NCBI GenBank assembly: GCA_002415855.1
Contig: DIAS01000126.1
Coordinates: 39,866 to 103,865 of the forward strand
Direction of reading: 5' to 3'
Origin: Bacteroidales bacterium UBA5072
GTDB lineage: Bacteria > Bacteroidota > Bacteroidia > Bacteroidales > UBA10428
DNA: 64,000 nt
Shown: piece after piece, positions 8,817 through 17,658 of the stretch
Layout: each line of letters begins with the position of its first letter
Position numbering within the stretch: the stretch's first letter is position 1
The notes under the pieces: model-generated
What the model saw: only the letters and a program-made list of their open reading frames with translations
Databases searched by the model: none
What the model was told of the DNA's origin: nothing
Program-made: the position numbers and the translations under genes

Positions 8817-9770
8817 TTAAATGGTGAATGTTTTCCTGATTTCTGCAATCATCCTGTCGGTAATATGTTCCAGGTCGTATTTGGGTTTCCAGACAATACT
8901 GGTACGGAGTTCCTGGTCATCGATGCTGCTGGGCCAGCTTTCGGCTATCAGCTGTCGGAAATCAGGCTTGTAGGTGATGTCGAATCCGGGAATATGACGG
9001 CGGATATCTACGGCCACCTGGCGCGGTGTAAGGCTTGGACCGGTAATATTATAGGAGGAATGACAGGTCAGATTTGCGTGATCTGTTTCCATAAGCCTGA
9101 TTGTAGCATTGATGGCATCATCCATGAACATCATCGGAAGTGAAACATCCTCACCCAGAAAGCAGGTATAATTCTTTTTCCTGACTGCTTCGAAATAAAT
9201 CTCGACCGCCCAGTCGGTAGTTCCTCCCCCGGGCTCTGTCTTGTAACTGATCAGTCCCGGGTAACGCAGACTCCGGATATCGATGTTGTAACGCTTGTGG
9301 TAATACTCACACCAGCGTTCACCTGCCAGTTTACTGATCCCGTAAACTGTGGACGGCTCCATGACGGTCAGCTGAGGGGTGTTCTTCCTGGGGGTGGTAC
9401 TGCCAAAAACGGCAATAGAGCTGGGCCAGAAGACTTTTCGAACATCTTCGACAAGCTTGGCAACCTCAAGAATGTTCATCAGGCTGTCCATGTTGATATG
9501 CCAGGCCTGTGTCGGAAGCTTTTCTGCATTACCCGAAAGTACAGCGGCAAGGTGGTATATTTGTGTGATCTTATTGCGAATGACAAAGTGAATGAGGTGT
9601 TTATCATCCATAACATCGAGCAGCTGAAAAGGACCACTTTCCTTGATATCAGCAGGAGCATCCTTTACGTCAGTGGCAAATACGTTTGCGTTGCCGTAAA
9701 TCCGGCGTAATTCCATTGTCAGCTCTGAGCCAATCTGTCCGGCAGCACCAATTATCAATATCCTTTCCAT
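8817..9770 (-). CDS. tdh: L-threonine 3-dehydrogenase, SDR type
   Basis: A 317-residue NAD-dependent short-chain dehydrogenase/epimerase-fold protein. The Rossmann motif GAAGQIG is at residues 8-14, the catalytic Tyr-Lys pair is in STVYGISKLAGE, and the Ser preceding it is in WPSSIAVFG. Sequence features such as RYPGLISY and GGGTTDWAVEIY match SDR-type threonine dehydrogenases rather than sugar epimerases, and the kbl gene directly downstream supports this. It oxidises L-threonine to 2-amino-3-ketobutyrate. It is divergent from the ROK regulator across a 131-base intergenic region that holds a palindromic operator; whether this gene shares that control is not known. Confidence 0.93.
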   Translation of the reverse strand: MERILIIGAAGQIGSELTMELRRIYGNANVFATDVKDAPADIKESGPFQLLDVMDDKHLIHFVIRNKITQIYHLAAVLSGNAEKLPTQAWHINMDSLMNILEVAKLVEDVRKVFWPSSIAVFGSTTPRKNTPQLTVMEPSTVYGISKLAGERWCEYYHKRYNIDIRSLRYPGLISYKTEPGGGTTDWAVEIYFEAVRKKNYTCFLGEDVSLPMMFMDDAINATIRLMETDHANLTCHSSYNITGPSLTPRQVAVDIRRHIPGFDITYKPDFRQLIAESWPSSIDDQELRTSIVWKPKYDLEHITDRMIAEIRKTFTI

Positions 9771-9848
9771 GCTTTAGTTTTGATTTCGAAGTTAAACTAA
9801 AACCGATCCTAAAAAAAATGACCTTTGGCAGGAAAAATTATCGTAACT

Positions 9849-9879
9849 TTTGAAACGATAAACAAATGTTGTATATTTG
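9849..9879 (+). promoter_or_regulatory. Promoter of the ROK-nagB operon
   Basis: TTTG at 9849-9852 and TATATTTG at 9872-9879 are separated by exactly 19 bases, a full match to the Bacteroidota housekeeping promoter. Transcription should start near 9886, about 16 bases before the ATG. The -7 element overlaps the palindrome described separately. Confidence 0.8.
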
Positions 9880-9900
9880 TTTATTCATTGAATAAACAAA
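9858..9900. promoter_or_regulatory. Operator with three alternating half-sites
   Basis: Bases 9876-9887 (TTTGTTTATTCA) and 9889-9900 are perfect inverted repeats around one central base, forming a 25-base palindrome that ends one base before the regulator's ATG. A third half-site, ATAAACAAA at 9858-9866, is the inverse of TTTGTTTAT at 9876-9884. The array covers the spacer, -7 box and start of transcription, so a bound protein would block transcription. The ROK regulator encoded immediately downstream is the natural candidate for binding (inference). Confidence 0.75.
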
Positions 9901-9901
9901 C

Positions 9902-11089
9902 ATGCCTGTCAGCGCGGATTTTTATTCTCTCACAGAAAACAGCCATAGGCTTGTGCTTAACCTGATCCGGATCACCGGGGAAATCTCCGGTGCAGAAATT
10001 GCCAGGAATACAGGGTTTCAGCCATCAACCATTTTGTATGTTCTAAGGATACTCGATAAGAAAGGCTTTATCGATATCAGTCGCACCGGCAGTTCCACAG
10101 AAAGGGGAGGGAAGAAACCGGTATTGTGGAAGATCAAACCCGGGATCGGCAGGATGCTGGGCGTTGAAGTACTGCGCAATAAAATCCGCTATGTGAAGCT
10201 TGATTTTGCCGGAACACTCTATGAACAAGGAGAGAAGCCACTTCCGGCAGCTTTTACCGAAGGGAACATTTTGGAAACACTGGCAACGGTGATTCAGGAT
10301 ATTATGCCCAACAATGAGCTGAACAGCAAGTCATTTCTGGGGATTGGAATTGGCGTGCCCGGGCTCGTAAACAGCGATAAGGGAATCTTGCAGTATTCTG
10401 CCCTGCTGCAGGTGAAAAACATCGCGATAGGCGATCAGCTTTCAAGGATACTGGGCAAGCCCGTATACGTGGTCAATGATGCCAATGCCGGAGCCTTAAG
10501 CATTTCATGGTACAATGATCAGGTAAGTGAAAAACTCCCGGAACACATTGTTTACCTTACCTACAACAACGGATCCAAAAACCTGGGTGCCGGGCTGGTA
10601 ATTGACCATGAGCTCTATACGGGGATTGCCGGAACTGCTGGGGAGATCTTCAATCCGTTACCTGATCTGGGAGAGCTGATCAAGACTTCCATAAAGAAAA
10701 TCGGCCACCAGCATGCGTTATTGGCTGATAACGACCGACCTGAAAAGGTATCATTCCGTACCCTTGTAGAATACGCCAATAAAGGCTGTAAACTGTCATC
10801 ACTTACGGTTGATAAAGTATGTGATTTTATAAGCGAAGAAATTGCCAGGCTTGCCGGGTTGCTGAATCCAAATCTCATCGTTTTGGGTGGTGACATAACC
10901 TGCAGCAATGAATTGCTTTCCGGTCGAATACTTCCGCGGACAGCCAGGAAAGCCAGCAAAATGATCAAAATGGGTTTTGTATTGCCGGAGATCTGTTTTT
11001 CGTCCTATGGCGAGTATTCCGTTGCCATTGGTACAACAGCCATGATCCTGCGGAAAGTAATAAAAAGTCAAAATTATAAATCCAGATGA
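9902..11089 (+). CDS. ROK-family transcriptional regulator (NagC/XylR-like)
   Basis: A 395-residue protein with an N-terminal winged helix-turn-helix (about 12-65; S-G-A-E-I-A-R-N-T-G-F-Q-P-S-T) and a C-terminal ROK sugar-binding domain with DANAGALS and a GTAGEI segment. The usual zinc-binding motif (CxCGxxGC) after the GE pair is absent, so it is a non-kinase, probably zinc-free member. One base separates its stop from the NagB/PIG-L gene, so the two are cotranscribed and the ligand is probably an amino-sugar phosphate. A palindromic operator overlaps its own promoter, which suggests autoregulation. Confidence 0.88.
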   Translation: MPVSADFYSLTENSHRLVLNLIRITGEISGAEIARNTGFQPSTILYVLRILDKKGFIDISRTGSSTERGGKKPVLWKIKPGIGRMLGVEVLRNKIRYVKLDFAGTLYEQGEKPLPAAFTEGNILETLATVIQDIMPNNELNSKSFLGIGIGVPGLVNSDKGILQYSALLQVKNIAIGDQLSRILGKPVYVVNDANAGALSISWYNDQVSEKLPEHIVYLTYNNGSKNLGAGLVIDHELYTGIAGTAGEIFNPLPDLGELIKTSIKKIGHQHALLADNDRPEKVSFRTLVEYANKGCKLSSLTVDKVCDFISEEIARLAGLLNPNLIVLGGDITCSNELLSGRILPRTARKASKMIKMGFVLPEICFSSYGEYSVAIGTTAMILRKVIKSQNYKSR

Positions 11090-11090
11090 T

Positions 11091-13484
11091 ATGAAATACA
11101 ACACATCAAGCAAGGTAGAAGATTACTACAACAGTATTCACAAGGATTTTGATTTGAGCAGATCCTATCATAAAATTCCGCTGATCGTGGTGGATAATTA
11201 TGTTGAGCTTGGGCAGCTGACGGCCTTGCGGTTTCTCGAATGGGTGTGCCTGAATCCGGGTGGGGTCATTGCTCTTCCTACCGGTAAAACACCCGAATTC
11301 TTCATCAGATGGGTACAGTTTTACATGGCCAACTGGAAGAAGGAATTAAATGATGGTATACTGGCCAGGATCGGACTCGACAAGAAATTGCAGCCCGACA
11401 TGAAATCGTTGCATTTCTTTCAGCTTGACGAATTTTTCCCGATCAGACCGGAGCATGAAAGATCGTTTACCTATTTTGTGAAGAATTTCTATATGGATGG
11501 TTTTGGTTTTGATCCCAAAAAGGTTCACCTGATCAACACTTTTGACATTCCTGAAAAAGCCAGGAAGGAATTTGGCAAGATCCAGAACCTCGATGAGGTA
11601 TTCCCCGACGGGGTTATTGATCTGGGCTTGCGCATCCAGAAACCGAACAACGAAAGGGATCTGTTGAAGCAGAAAACAATTAAAATGTTCGATCAGTTCT
11701 GCCAGGATTATGAAGATGATATTCAGCAACGGGGTGGAATCGGGTTTTTCCTGGGAGGTATCGGTCCCGATGGCCATATTGCATTTAATGTTAAAGGATC
11801 GGCCCATCATTCACACACACGGCTCACCAACATCAACTATGAAACACAGGCAGCGGCTGCGGCTGATCTGGGTGGTATTGAACTGGTCCGCAAAAAGGCA
11901 GTGATCACCATCGGACTTCATACCATTACCTATAATCCCGACACAGTGGCCATAATCATCGCTGCAGGTCAGTCGAAATCCGAGCAGGTTTACAATGCGG
12001 TAGAAAAGGATCCGTCCATAACCTACCCGGCTACCAGTTTGCAGAAACTGAGAAATGCCCGTTTTTTTGCCACACGCAGTGCCACCAGTCTCCTTACCCT
12101 GAGTGAGAAGAATATCAAACAATTATACACAGAGAAAAAACTTCCGGCGAATTATTATGAAAAACTGATTCTTGATGGCGCCGACAGATCCAAGCTTTCA
12201 CTGGTTGAAGCATCCAGATCCGATTATGAAAAGAAATCAGCCGATATTCCCGAATGGCGGATTGCCTGCGAAATCAGTGGCAAACCGTTGGACAAGCTGA
12301 GCGAAGAAATATACAGAAGCTTATCCGACAAGCTCCAGTATGGCATCAACGTCCCGGATAACCAACGGATCCTGCACACGGCTCCGCATCACGATGACAT
12401 TGAGCTGGCTTATTTCCCGCTGTTGCATCACCTGGTACGGTCACCCAACAATGAGAACTATTTTGTATACTGCACAAGCGGTTTTACAGCAGTTACCAAT
12501 TTCTATGTGCTGGAACGGCTCGAAAACCTGCAGAAGCTCATCCTGACGGGAAGAATCAGTGATGGGCAGACCATCAGCAGGCTGGCAGACTATGGTAACG
12601 CCCAGGATGATATTACCGGGTATCTGAATGGTATTGCTTTACAGGATACAGACCTTCAGTACTTTCATCTCAGCAAGCGGCTTACCCGGTTGTTTCTGAA
12701 TGAGCTCAAGGTAAAAGATCTGAACAAGGTGGCAGCTTATGTGGGGGACCTCATCACACAGCTCAAGGGTATTGAACCAGGACGGTCGGAGCCTGCCATA
12801 TTCCATCTGATTAAGGGATGGCTGAGGGAATATGAAGCCGAGCTGGTCTGGGCCTATTTTGGTATAGACATGGATCATGTTTCCCATTTGCGGTTACCCT
12901 TTTATTCTGCCAATATCTTCCCCGAATATCCAAACTTTGAACAAGATGTTCAACCCATCATCGGACTGCTCGAGAAGATCAAGCCCACGATCATTACGCT
13001 GGCCCTGGATCCCGAGGGAAGCGGTCCGGACACGCACTATAAAACACTGATTGCCTTATCCGACGCCATTGATAAATACGCATCAGGCCGACCGGAGATG
13101 AATCTCCGCGTTTGGGGATATCGCAATATCTGGTCGCGTTACCGGATTGATGAGGTAAATAAAATTATTCCCACCTCGTTGAATTCATTCGCCGTGCTTC
13201 ACAACATGTTCAACAGTTGTTTCCTGAGCCAGAAATCAGCCTCATTCCCGAGTTTTGAACTGGACGGGACTTTCAGTGAGCTGGCACAGAAAATTTGGGT
13301 GGAACAGCACAACCACCTGGTTGATCTTATGGGTCAGGAGTTCTTTTATGACAGTCCGAATCCTATGTTACGGCGCAGCTATGGTGCAATTTACCTGAAG
13401 GATATGAGTTACAAGGAATTCAGTGATTATCTGATACCGGTCAGGCGTCTGCTGAAGTCCAAGGAATACCTGGGAGGTAACTAA
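11091..13484 (+). CDS. nagB: Glucosamine-6-phosphate deaminase-like domain fused to PIG-L/LmbE deacetylase-like domain
   Basis: A 797-residue two-domain protein. Residues about 30-370 are NagB-like: A-L-P-T-G-K-T-P (62-69), the QLDEFFPI segment with Asp113, and GGIGPDGHIAFN (222-233) with Asp227 and His229. The Glu that follows in E. coli NagB (A-F-N-E-P) is Val here (A-F-N-V-K-G-S). Residues about 420-797 match PIG-L/LmbE zinc deacetylases: TAPHHDDIELAY replaces the canonical AHPDDxEL, and a later GSGPDTHYKT supplies the third ligand. Long NagB proteins with this tail occur in Bacteroidota. A joined deacetylase-deaminase acting on amino sugars is a reasonable inference, but the exact substrate is open. 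The ROK regulator precedes it; an intrinsic terminator follows. Confidence 0.85.
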   Translation: MKYNTSSKVEDYYNSIHKDFDLSRSYHKIPLIVVDNYVELGQLTALRFLEWVCLNPGGVIALPTGKTPEFFIRWVQFYMANWKKELNDGILARIGLDKKLQPDMKSLHFFQLDEFFPIRPEHERSFTYFVKNFYMDGFGFDPKKVHLINTFDIPEKARKEFGKIQNLDEVFPDGVIDLGLRIQKPNNERDLLKQKTIKMFDQFCQDYEDDIQQRGGIGFFLGGIGPDGHIAFNVKGSAHHSHTRLTNINYETQAAAAADLGGIELVRKKAVITIGLHTITYNPDTVAIIIAAGQSKSEQVYNAVEKDPSITYPATSLQKLRNARFFATRSATSLLTLSEKNIKQLYTEKKLPANYYEKLILDGADRSKLSLVEASRSDYEKKSADIPEWRIACEISGKPLDKLSEEIYRSLSDKLQYGINVPDNQRILHTAPHHDDIELAYFPLLHHLVRSPNNENYFVYCTSGFTAVTNFYVLERLENLQKLILTGRISDGQTISRLADYGNAQDDITGYLNGIALQDTDLQYFHLSKRLTRLFLNELKVKDLNKVAAYVGDLITQLKGIEPGRSEPAIFHLIKGWLREYEAELVWAYFGIDMDHVSHLRLPFYSANIFPEYPNFEQDVQPIIGLLEKIKPTIITLALDPEGSGPDTHYKTLIALSDAIDKYASGRPEMNLRVWGYRNIWSRYRIDEVNKIIPTSLNSFAVLHNMFNSCFLSQKSASFPSFELDGTFSELAQKIWVEQHNHLVDLMGQEFFYDSPNPMLRRSYGAIYLKDMSYKEFSDYLIPVRRLLKSKEYLGGN

Positions 13485-13491
13485 AAGAAAA

Positions 13492-13530
13492 AACACCCTT
13501 CAGGCAACCAGTGACCGCCTGAAGGGTGTT
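13492..13530. terminator. Bidirectional intrinsic terminator
   Basis: Perfect 14-base stem: AACACCCTTCAGGC (13492-13505) pairs with 13517-13530 around an 11-base loop. A-rich sequence precedes it and T residues follow it, so it can stop transcripts of both the convergent nagB-like gene (stop 13484) and the PpiD-like gene (stop 13539). Confidence 0.88.
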
Positions 13531-13538
13531 TTCTGGTG

Positions 13539-15659
13539 CTAATAAAATTCCCGGCGGTTGTCTTTTATCTTGGCCAGTTCCTTCAAAGCCTCGTAAGCAC
13601 TGTAATTTGTTTTTGCCGCATAACTGCGCTCTACGTAGTTCCTGGCCAGTTCGGTTCCTGTTTTAACCTCGGCTTCGGTCGGGTCTGTACTGTTGTTAAC
13701 AGCGAGAACATAGACACCGTTTTCACCGATGATTGGTTCCGAAATTTCGTCCTTTTCGAGGGCTAAGGCAGTGGCAATAACCTGCGGTTCAATTCCGGCA
13801 TTTCCAAGGGACGAAGAAGTAAATCTGAGGCCGGTGACAGGTTCAACGGGTAATCCCAGACTCCTTGACAGTCCTTCGATGGTTTTTGCCGAGGCCCTCC
13901 TGGATTCTATTTCAGCCACAATCTTTTCAGCTTTCCTTTGCTGTCTGACCCTGTTTTCCACGTCAGCCCTAACGTCAGCAAGCGGCGCAGGACCCTCCTC
14001 TCTGACTTTGTCCACCACACCCACAACATATTTGTTCCCGAATTTGAAAACGGCGGAAATATCATGTTCTTCTGCCTTATAGGCCCAACTTACCAAGGCC
14101 CGTGCCGATTCGAGGTCATTCACCTTTTTGTCCATCGGGGCCAGGTTTAAAGCAGTACGCGTACTGGCAGAGAGCTTTTCGGTCTCGATCGCCTTGTTGA
14201 ATTTTTCATAGGAATTGTTCATGCCTGCAAATTCATTGGCTTTTACGTAATAACCATGGTCGGTTTCCTCACTTGCAATTACCGTCTTCACCAGTGTACC
14301 AATCTGTACCTTTTTTGTTGGCCTCGACTGATCCTGTATCTGAATAATATGTAATCCGTACTGGGAGGGAACGATCTTCAGATCACCCGTTTTGCCCAGG
14401 AAACAACTGTCGTTGAATGACTGAACCATCTGACCTTCTTTGAACCAGCCAAGGTCTCCGCCGGTCTGCGCCGAACCATCCGCAGAGTAAAGCATAGCCA
14501 GGGTGGCAAAGCTGGTTCCGCCCTTGATCAGGTTAACAAGACTATCGGCCATATGAAAAATCTGTTGTGCGTTGTTCTGTGAAGCGCGCAACAGAATGTG
14601 GCGAGCCTTTACCGAATCAGGTAAATATTTGACGGCAGCAAGCCGAGATGCCCTGAAGGCAGTGCCGTCAAAATACGGGCCATAAACAGCACCCTGCTGG
14701 CCGGCACTGAACATGAAACTGCCAATTGAGTCGGGCAGTTCTCCCTGAGCATAATTCTTTGAATCGAAAGGTTCATCGGATTCCATGCTCACAAACTGAC
14801 TTACATTATCCGTCTTTTCAAAATCGGGCAGGAGATCGTTGAGTGCCTGGCTGGCCGCCTGCTTGTCAGCCTGGGAAGGTGTGACTTCAAAATAAACATA
14901 CCGGATGTCACGTGATTCCTTCTGTTTGAAAAGATTGATGTTCTCTTTGTAGTACTTTTTGATATCCTTTTCGGTAACGGTAATGGCGGAATCTGGCAAG
15001 GTATTAAAACCCTTAACAATAAAATTGACATCCACGGCCCTCGCTGCTTCCTTTTGCTGCAGGGAGGCTTCAAATCGGGTGGCATACAATCCTTTTCTGA
15101 TCAGGTTAAGGTACTTGATATTCTTGCGCTGCCTGAAGATCTCATTCTCGATATAGAGGTAGTACTTTTTATCTTCTGAAGATTCATCTTCCGTACTGAT
15201 TCTTTGCATAAAGGCATTGAGTGCCTGACGGTTAAGCACACCGGTCTGCTGGTCGGTAAATAACTGTGCAATAGCAGGGTGAGGATTCTCGCCCATGATG
15301 AGGTTCCGAAGCTCCTCTTCGGAAACGTCAATACCCAGCTTGCTGTATTGCTTCTCCAGGAGCATATCCTGAATCATGTTCTCCCAGGTAACATTCCTGA
15401 TCTGATCCATGGTTGCTTCATCAAGACTGGTTTGCCCTGACTGCAGTTTCTGCATCTGCTCGAGCTTATTGACAAGGGTCTCAAAATCGGTATAGGGAAC
15501 TGATTTACCGGAAACCTCGGCAATTTCATACTTGGACCGTGTAAAAAGGGAACCGCTTGAATCCAGAAAATCACTCAATACAAATGCCAGTAAAGACAAT
15601 CCTATCACAATAGCCAGGAGGAGTCCGGCCTTAACTCTCAGTTTTTCTAATATTGCCAT
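13539..15659 (-). CDS. PpiD/SurA-like peptidylprolyl isomerase, membrane-anchored foldase
   Basis: A 706-residue protein with one N-terminal transmembrane helix (about 10-30) and a large periplasmic part. A SurA_N-like region is followed by a parvulin domain around residues 345-460 (K-A-R-H-I-L-L-R, G-G-D-L-G-W-F, YGLHIIQIQD), then a C-terminal region with a second degenerate parvulin-like segment. PpiD-type proteins assist folding of secreted and outer-membrane proteins at the translocon exit. It is the last gene of the minus-strand block with coaX, lptC and the CNNM transporter, and ends at a bidirectional terminator. Confidence 0.88.
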   Translation of the reverse strand: MAILEKLRVKAGLLLAIVIGLSLLAFVLSDFLDSSGSLFTRSKYEIAEVSGKSVPYTDFETLVNKLEQMQKLQSGQTSLDEATMDQIRNVTWENMIQDMLLEKQYSKLGIDVSEEELRNLIMGENPHPAIAQLFTDQQTGVLNRQALNAFMQRISTEDESSEDKKYYLYIENEIFRQRKNIKYLNLIRKGLYATRFEASLQQKEAARAVDVNFIVKGFNTLPDSAITVTEKDIKKYYKENINLFKQKESRDIRYVYFEVTPSQADKQAASQALNDLLPDFEKTDNVSQFVSMESDEPFDSKNYAQGELPDSIGSFMFSAGQQGAVYGPYFDGTAFRASRLAAVKYLPDSVKARHILLRASQNNAQQIFHMADSLVNLIKGGTSFATLAMLYSADGSAQTGGDLGWFKEGQMVQSFNDSCFLGKTGDLKIVPSQYGLHIIQIQDQSRPTKKVQIGTLVKTVIASEETDHGYYVKANEFAGMNNSYEKFNKAIETEKLSASTRTALNLAPMDKKVNDLESARALVSWAYKAEEHDISAVFKFGNKYVVGVVDKVREEGPAPLADVRADVENRVRQQRKAEKIVAEIESRRASAKTIEGLSRSLGLPVEPVTGLRFTSSSLGNAGIEPQVIATALALEKDEISEPIIGENGVYVLAVNNSTDPTEAEVKTGTELARNYVERSYAAKTNYSAYEALKELAKIKDNRREFY

Positions 15660-15752
15660 GTAGAACTATGCTTAAAATGTTCAAAAAAAATCGGGTACGA
15701 ATATAGCAATTAATCTCATTTAAAAGAATGAAATAAAAAAAATAGCAATCCC

Positions 15753-17024
15753 TTATTCATGCAGGGTTTTGAGTTGGACCAGCTCAATACGTGTACGGCT
15801 TACTTTCAGTATCCTGATCTCATATTTCTCGGTAACGATTTTATCGTTCAATTTTGGAATGTTCTGGTGCTGAAAGATGATATAACCTGCCAGCGTGTCA
15901 TATTCTTCCGATTCGGGAAGGTTGAGGTTGTATTTTTCATTGAGGTAGTCAATTTCAAGCCGGCCGGAAAAAATATACTGCCCCTTATCCGGGTTCTTTT
16001 CGATAAATTCATCCACATCATGTTCATCGTCTATTTCTCCGAAAATTTCTTCCATGATATCTTCAATGGTAAGCATACCGGAGATCCCGCCAAATTCATC
16101 CACCACAACTGCAACACTCCTGTGTTCCTGAATGAATTTTTTCAGGAGTTTATTTGCCGGCATGGTTTCCGGAATATAGGAAACCTGGATCATCATGGAG
16201 GTTACGGAAGGCGGATTTTTAAACAATTCCTTGGAGGTTACATAACCAATCATGTTATCGATGTTCTCATCGTAAATCAGGATTTTCGAAAATCCAGTTT
16301 CCACGAATCGCTGGCGCAGGTCATCAATGGAATCCTTAACATTCAGGGCAACAATTTCAGTTCGCGGTATCATGCAGTCCCTTACCTTGACATTCGAAAA
16401 ATCAAGGGCATTCTGGAAGAGTTTGATTTCATCCTTTTCTTCGCTGTTGGCATCGCCTTTTTTGTCCTGGCTCTCATCAATGAGGTGATTCAGGTCCACC
16501 TTCCCGAAAACCATGTTGTCGTACTGGTTTACGGAATCCAACCTGAGTATGGATTTCAGGATCAGGTTGGAAAGCCTGTGTGTCAGTCCGCTTATGGGAT
16601 AAAGCACGATAAAGACAAGCAGGAGGGGAAACGACATGAAACGCAGAGCAAGGTTCGGATTGATTCTTACCAGGGCTTTGGGTAAAAACTCAGCCACTAC
16701 AAGGACAATCAGGGTTGATAAAAGGGTCTGAATAGCCAGGACACCGAATTCGGTGAAACCAACCCGGCTGATGGCAGGCTCGAGCCACCTGGCCATAAAG
16801 ATACCATAGATAACGATGGCGATGTTGTTGCCAAGCTGGATGGTGGCAATGTACTGTCCCGACCTTTCCTGAAAAATGCCGATAATACGCGAGGAAAACA
16901 GGCCCTGTTTCCGTTCAAGTTCGAGCCTGAGTTTATTGGATGCGAGAAAGGCAATTTCCATGCCTGCAAAGAATGCAGCCAGCAGCAAAGACAACAATAT
17001 TACCAAAGCCTGGTTCATGATCAC
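15753..17024 (-). CDS. CNNM/CorC family membrane protein (DUF21-CBS)
   Basis: A 423-residue protein. The N-terminal DUF21 domain (about 1-190) has four membrane segments; a CBS pair (about 215-335, with R-D-C-M-I-P-R-T-E and R-S-V-A-V-V-V-D-E-F-G-G) follows, and the C-terminus is a CorC/HlyC domain (from about 345, D-E-F-I-E-K). Proteins of this architecture transport Mg2+ or other divalent ions; older annotations call them hemolysins, and the gliding protein GldE belongs to the same superfamily. It sits 15 bases downstream of lptC in an envelope gene block. Confidence 0.9.
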   Translation of the reverse strand: MIMNQALVILLSLLLAAFFAGMEIAFLASNKLRLELERKQGLFSSRIIGIFQERSGQYIATIQLGNNIAIVIYGIFMARWLEPAISRVGFTEFGVLAIQTLLSTLIVLVVAEFLPKALVRINPNLALRFMSFPLLLVFIVLYPISGLTHRLSNLILKSILRLDSVNQYDNMVFGKVDLNHLIDESQDKKGDANSEEKDEIKLFQNALDFSNVKVRDCMIPRTEIVALNVKDSIDDLRQRFVETGFSKILIYDENIDNMIGYVTSKELFKNPPSVTSMMIQVSYIPETMPANKLLKKFIQEHRSVAVVVDEFGGISGMLTIEDIMEEIFGEIDDEHDVDEFIEKNPDKGQYIFSGRLEIDYLNEKYNLNLPESEEYDTLAGYIIFQHQNIPKLNDKIVTEKYEIRILKVSRTRIELVQLKTLHE

Positions 17025-17039
17025 TTGTTAATTTTAAGC

Positions 17040-17648
17040 TCAGGGATCCTGATCTTCGGGAGGAAGGTCATCCCTGACATTTATTCTTCCTTTGTAACCT
17101 TTCATCCACCACTTTGAAAGATCCTCCCTGGCTTCAAAGCCATATTCACCGTAAAAAACCCCATCCTGATTTGTAATGGTGGAAAATTTGTCGGAATAGA
17201 TGCGCTTTTCTTTCTGGTCCCAGAAGATTTCCTCGGTCTCCAGTTTTTCTCCTGTGCGCTGATTCTCAGCCAGCACCTGACTCCTGCCCTCCCACAGCTG
17301 CTTCTTTTTATACAGGATTGCATAATTGGCCTGAATATAGGATTCAGGATTACCGGCCAGATCGTAAAAAATCACCTTTATCCCCTTGGGAAATTCGGTG
17401 TAGGGATCCTCCTTGCGGTTGAAATCATTGGCCTCGGGCGCTATGATCTTCCCTTTCAGCAGACCTGAATCGGTATAGGAGATCTCTATATTAAATCCGG
17501 AAACGTCGGGCAGATCTACTTTGTTAGTCAATGCATTAATAGTCTCAATATCGTTCTGACAGGATACCAGGATGCCGTAAATGAAAACCGTCAGAAGCGG
17601 CATCATTATTCTTCTGATCCTTTGCCGTTTGATATTCAGCGTATTCAT
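17040..17648 (-). CDS. lptC: LPS export protein LptC, lipoprotein form
   Basis: A 202-residue periplasmic protein with one N-terminal hydrophobic segment ending in a lipobox-like L-V-S-C at about residue 30, so it may be lipid-anchored rather than held by a transmembrane helix. The LptC core is recognisable from strand repeats such as GFNIEISYTDSGLLKGKI, IKVIFYD, A-N-Y-A-I-L-Y and the L-E-T-E-E-I-F-W-D-Q-K-E-K-R-I-Y-S-D segment typical of the OstA/LptA fold. LptC links the LptBFG transporter to LptA. It follows coaX after 10 bases, a common order in Bacteroidota. Confidence 0.9.
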   Translation of the reverse strand: MNTLNIKRQRIRRIMMPLLTVFIYGILVSCQNDIETINALTNKVDLPDVSGFNIEISYTDSGLLKGKIIAPEANDFNRKEDPYTEFPKGIKVIFYDLAGNPESYIQANYAILYKKKQLWEGRSQVLAENQRTGEKLETEEIFWDQKEKRIYSDKFSTITNQDGVFYGEYGFEAREDLSKWWMKGYKGRINVRDDLPPEDQDP

Positions 17649-17658
17649 GTTTATCTTC

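Noticed and set aside
15759..16685. 308-codon plus-strand frame
   Set aside because: Lies fully antisense to the CNNM transporter gene, whose DUF21, CBS and CorC domains are clear; composition is that of a shadow frame.
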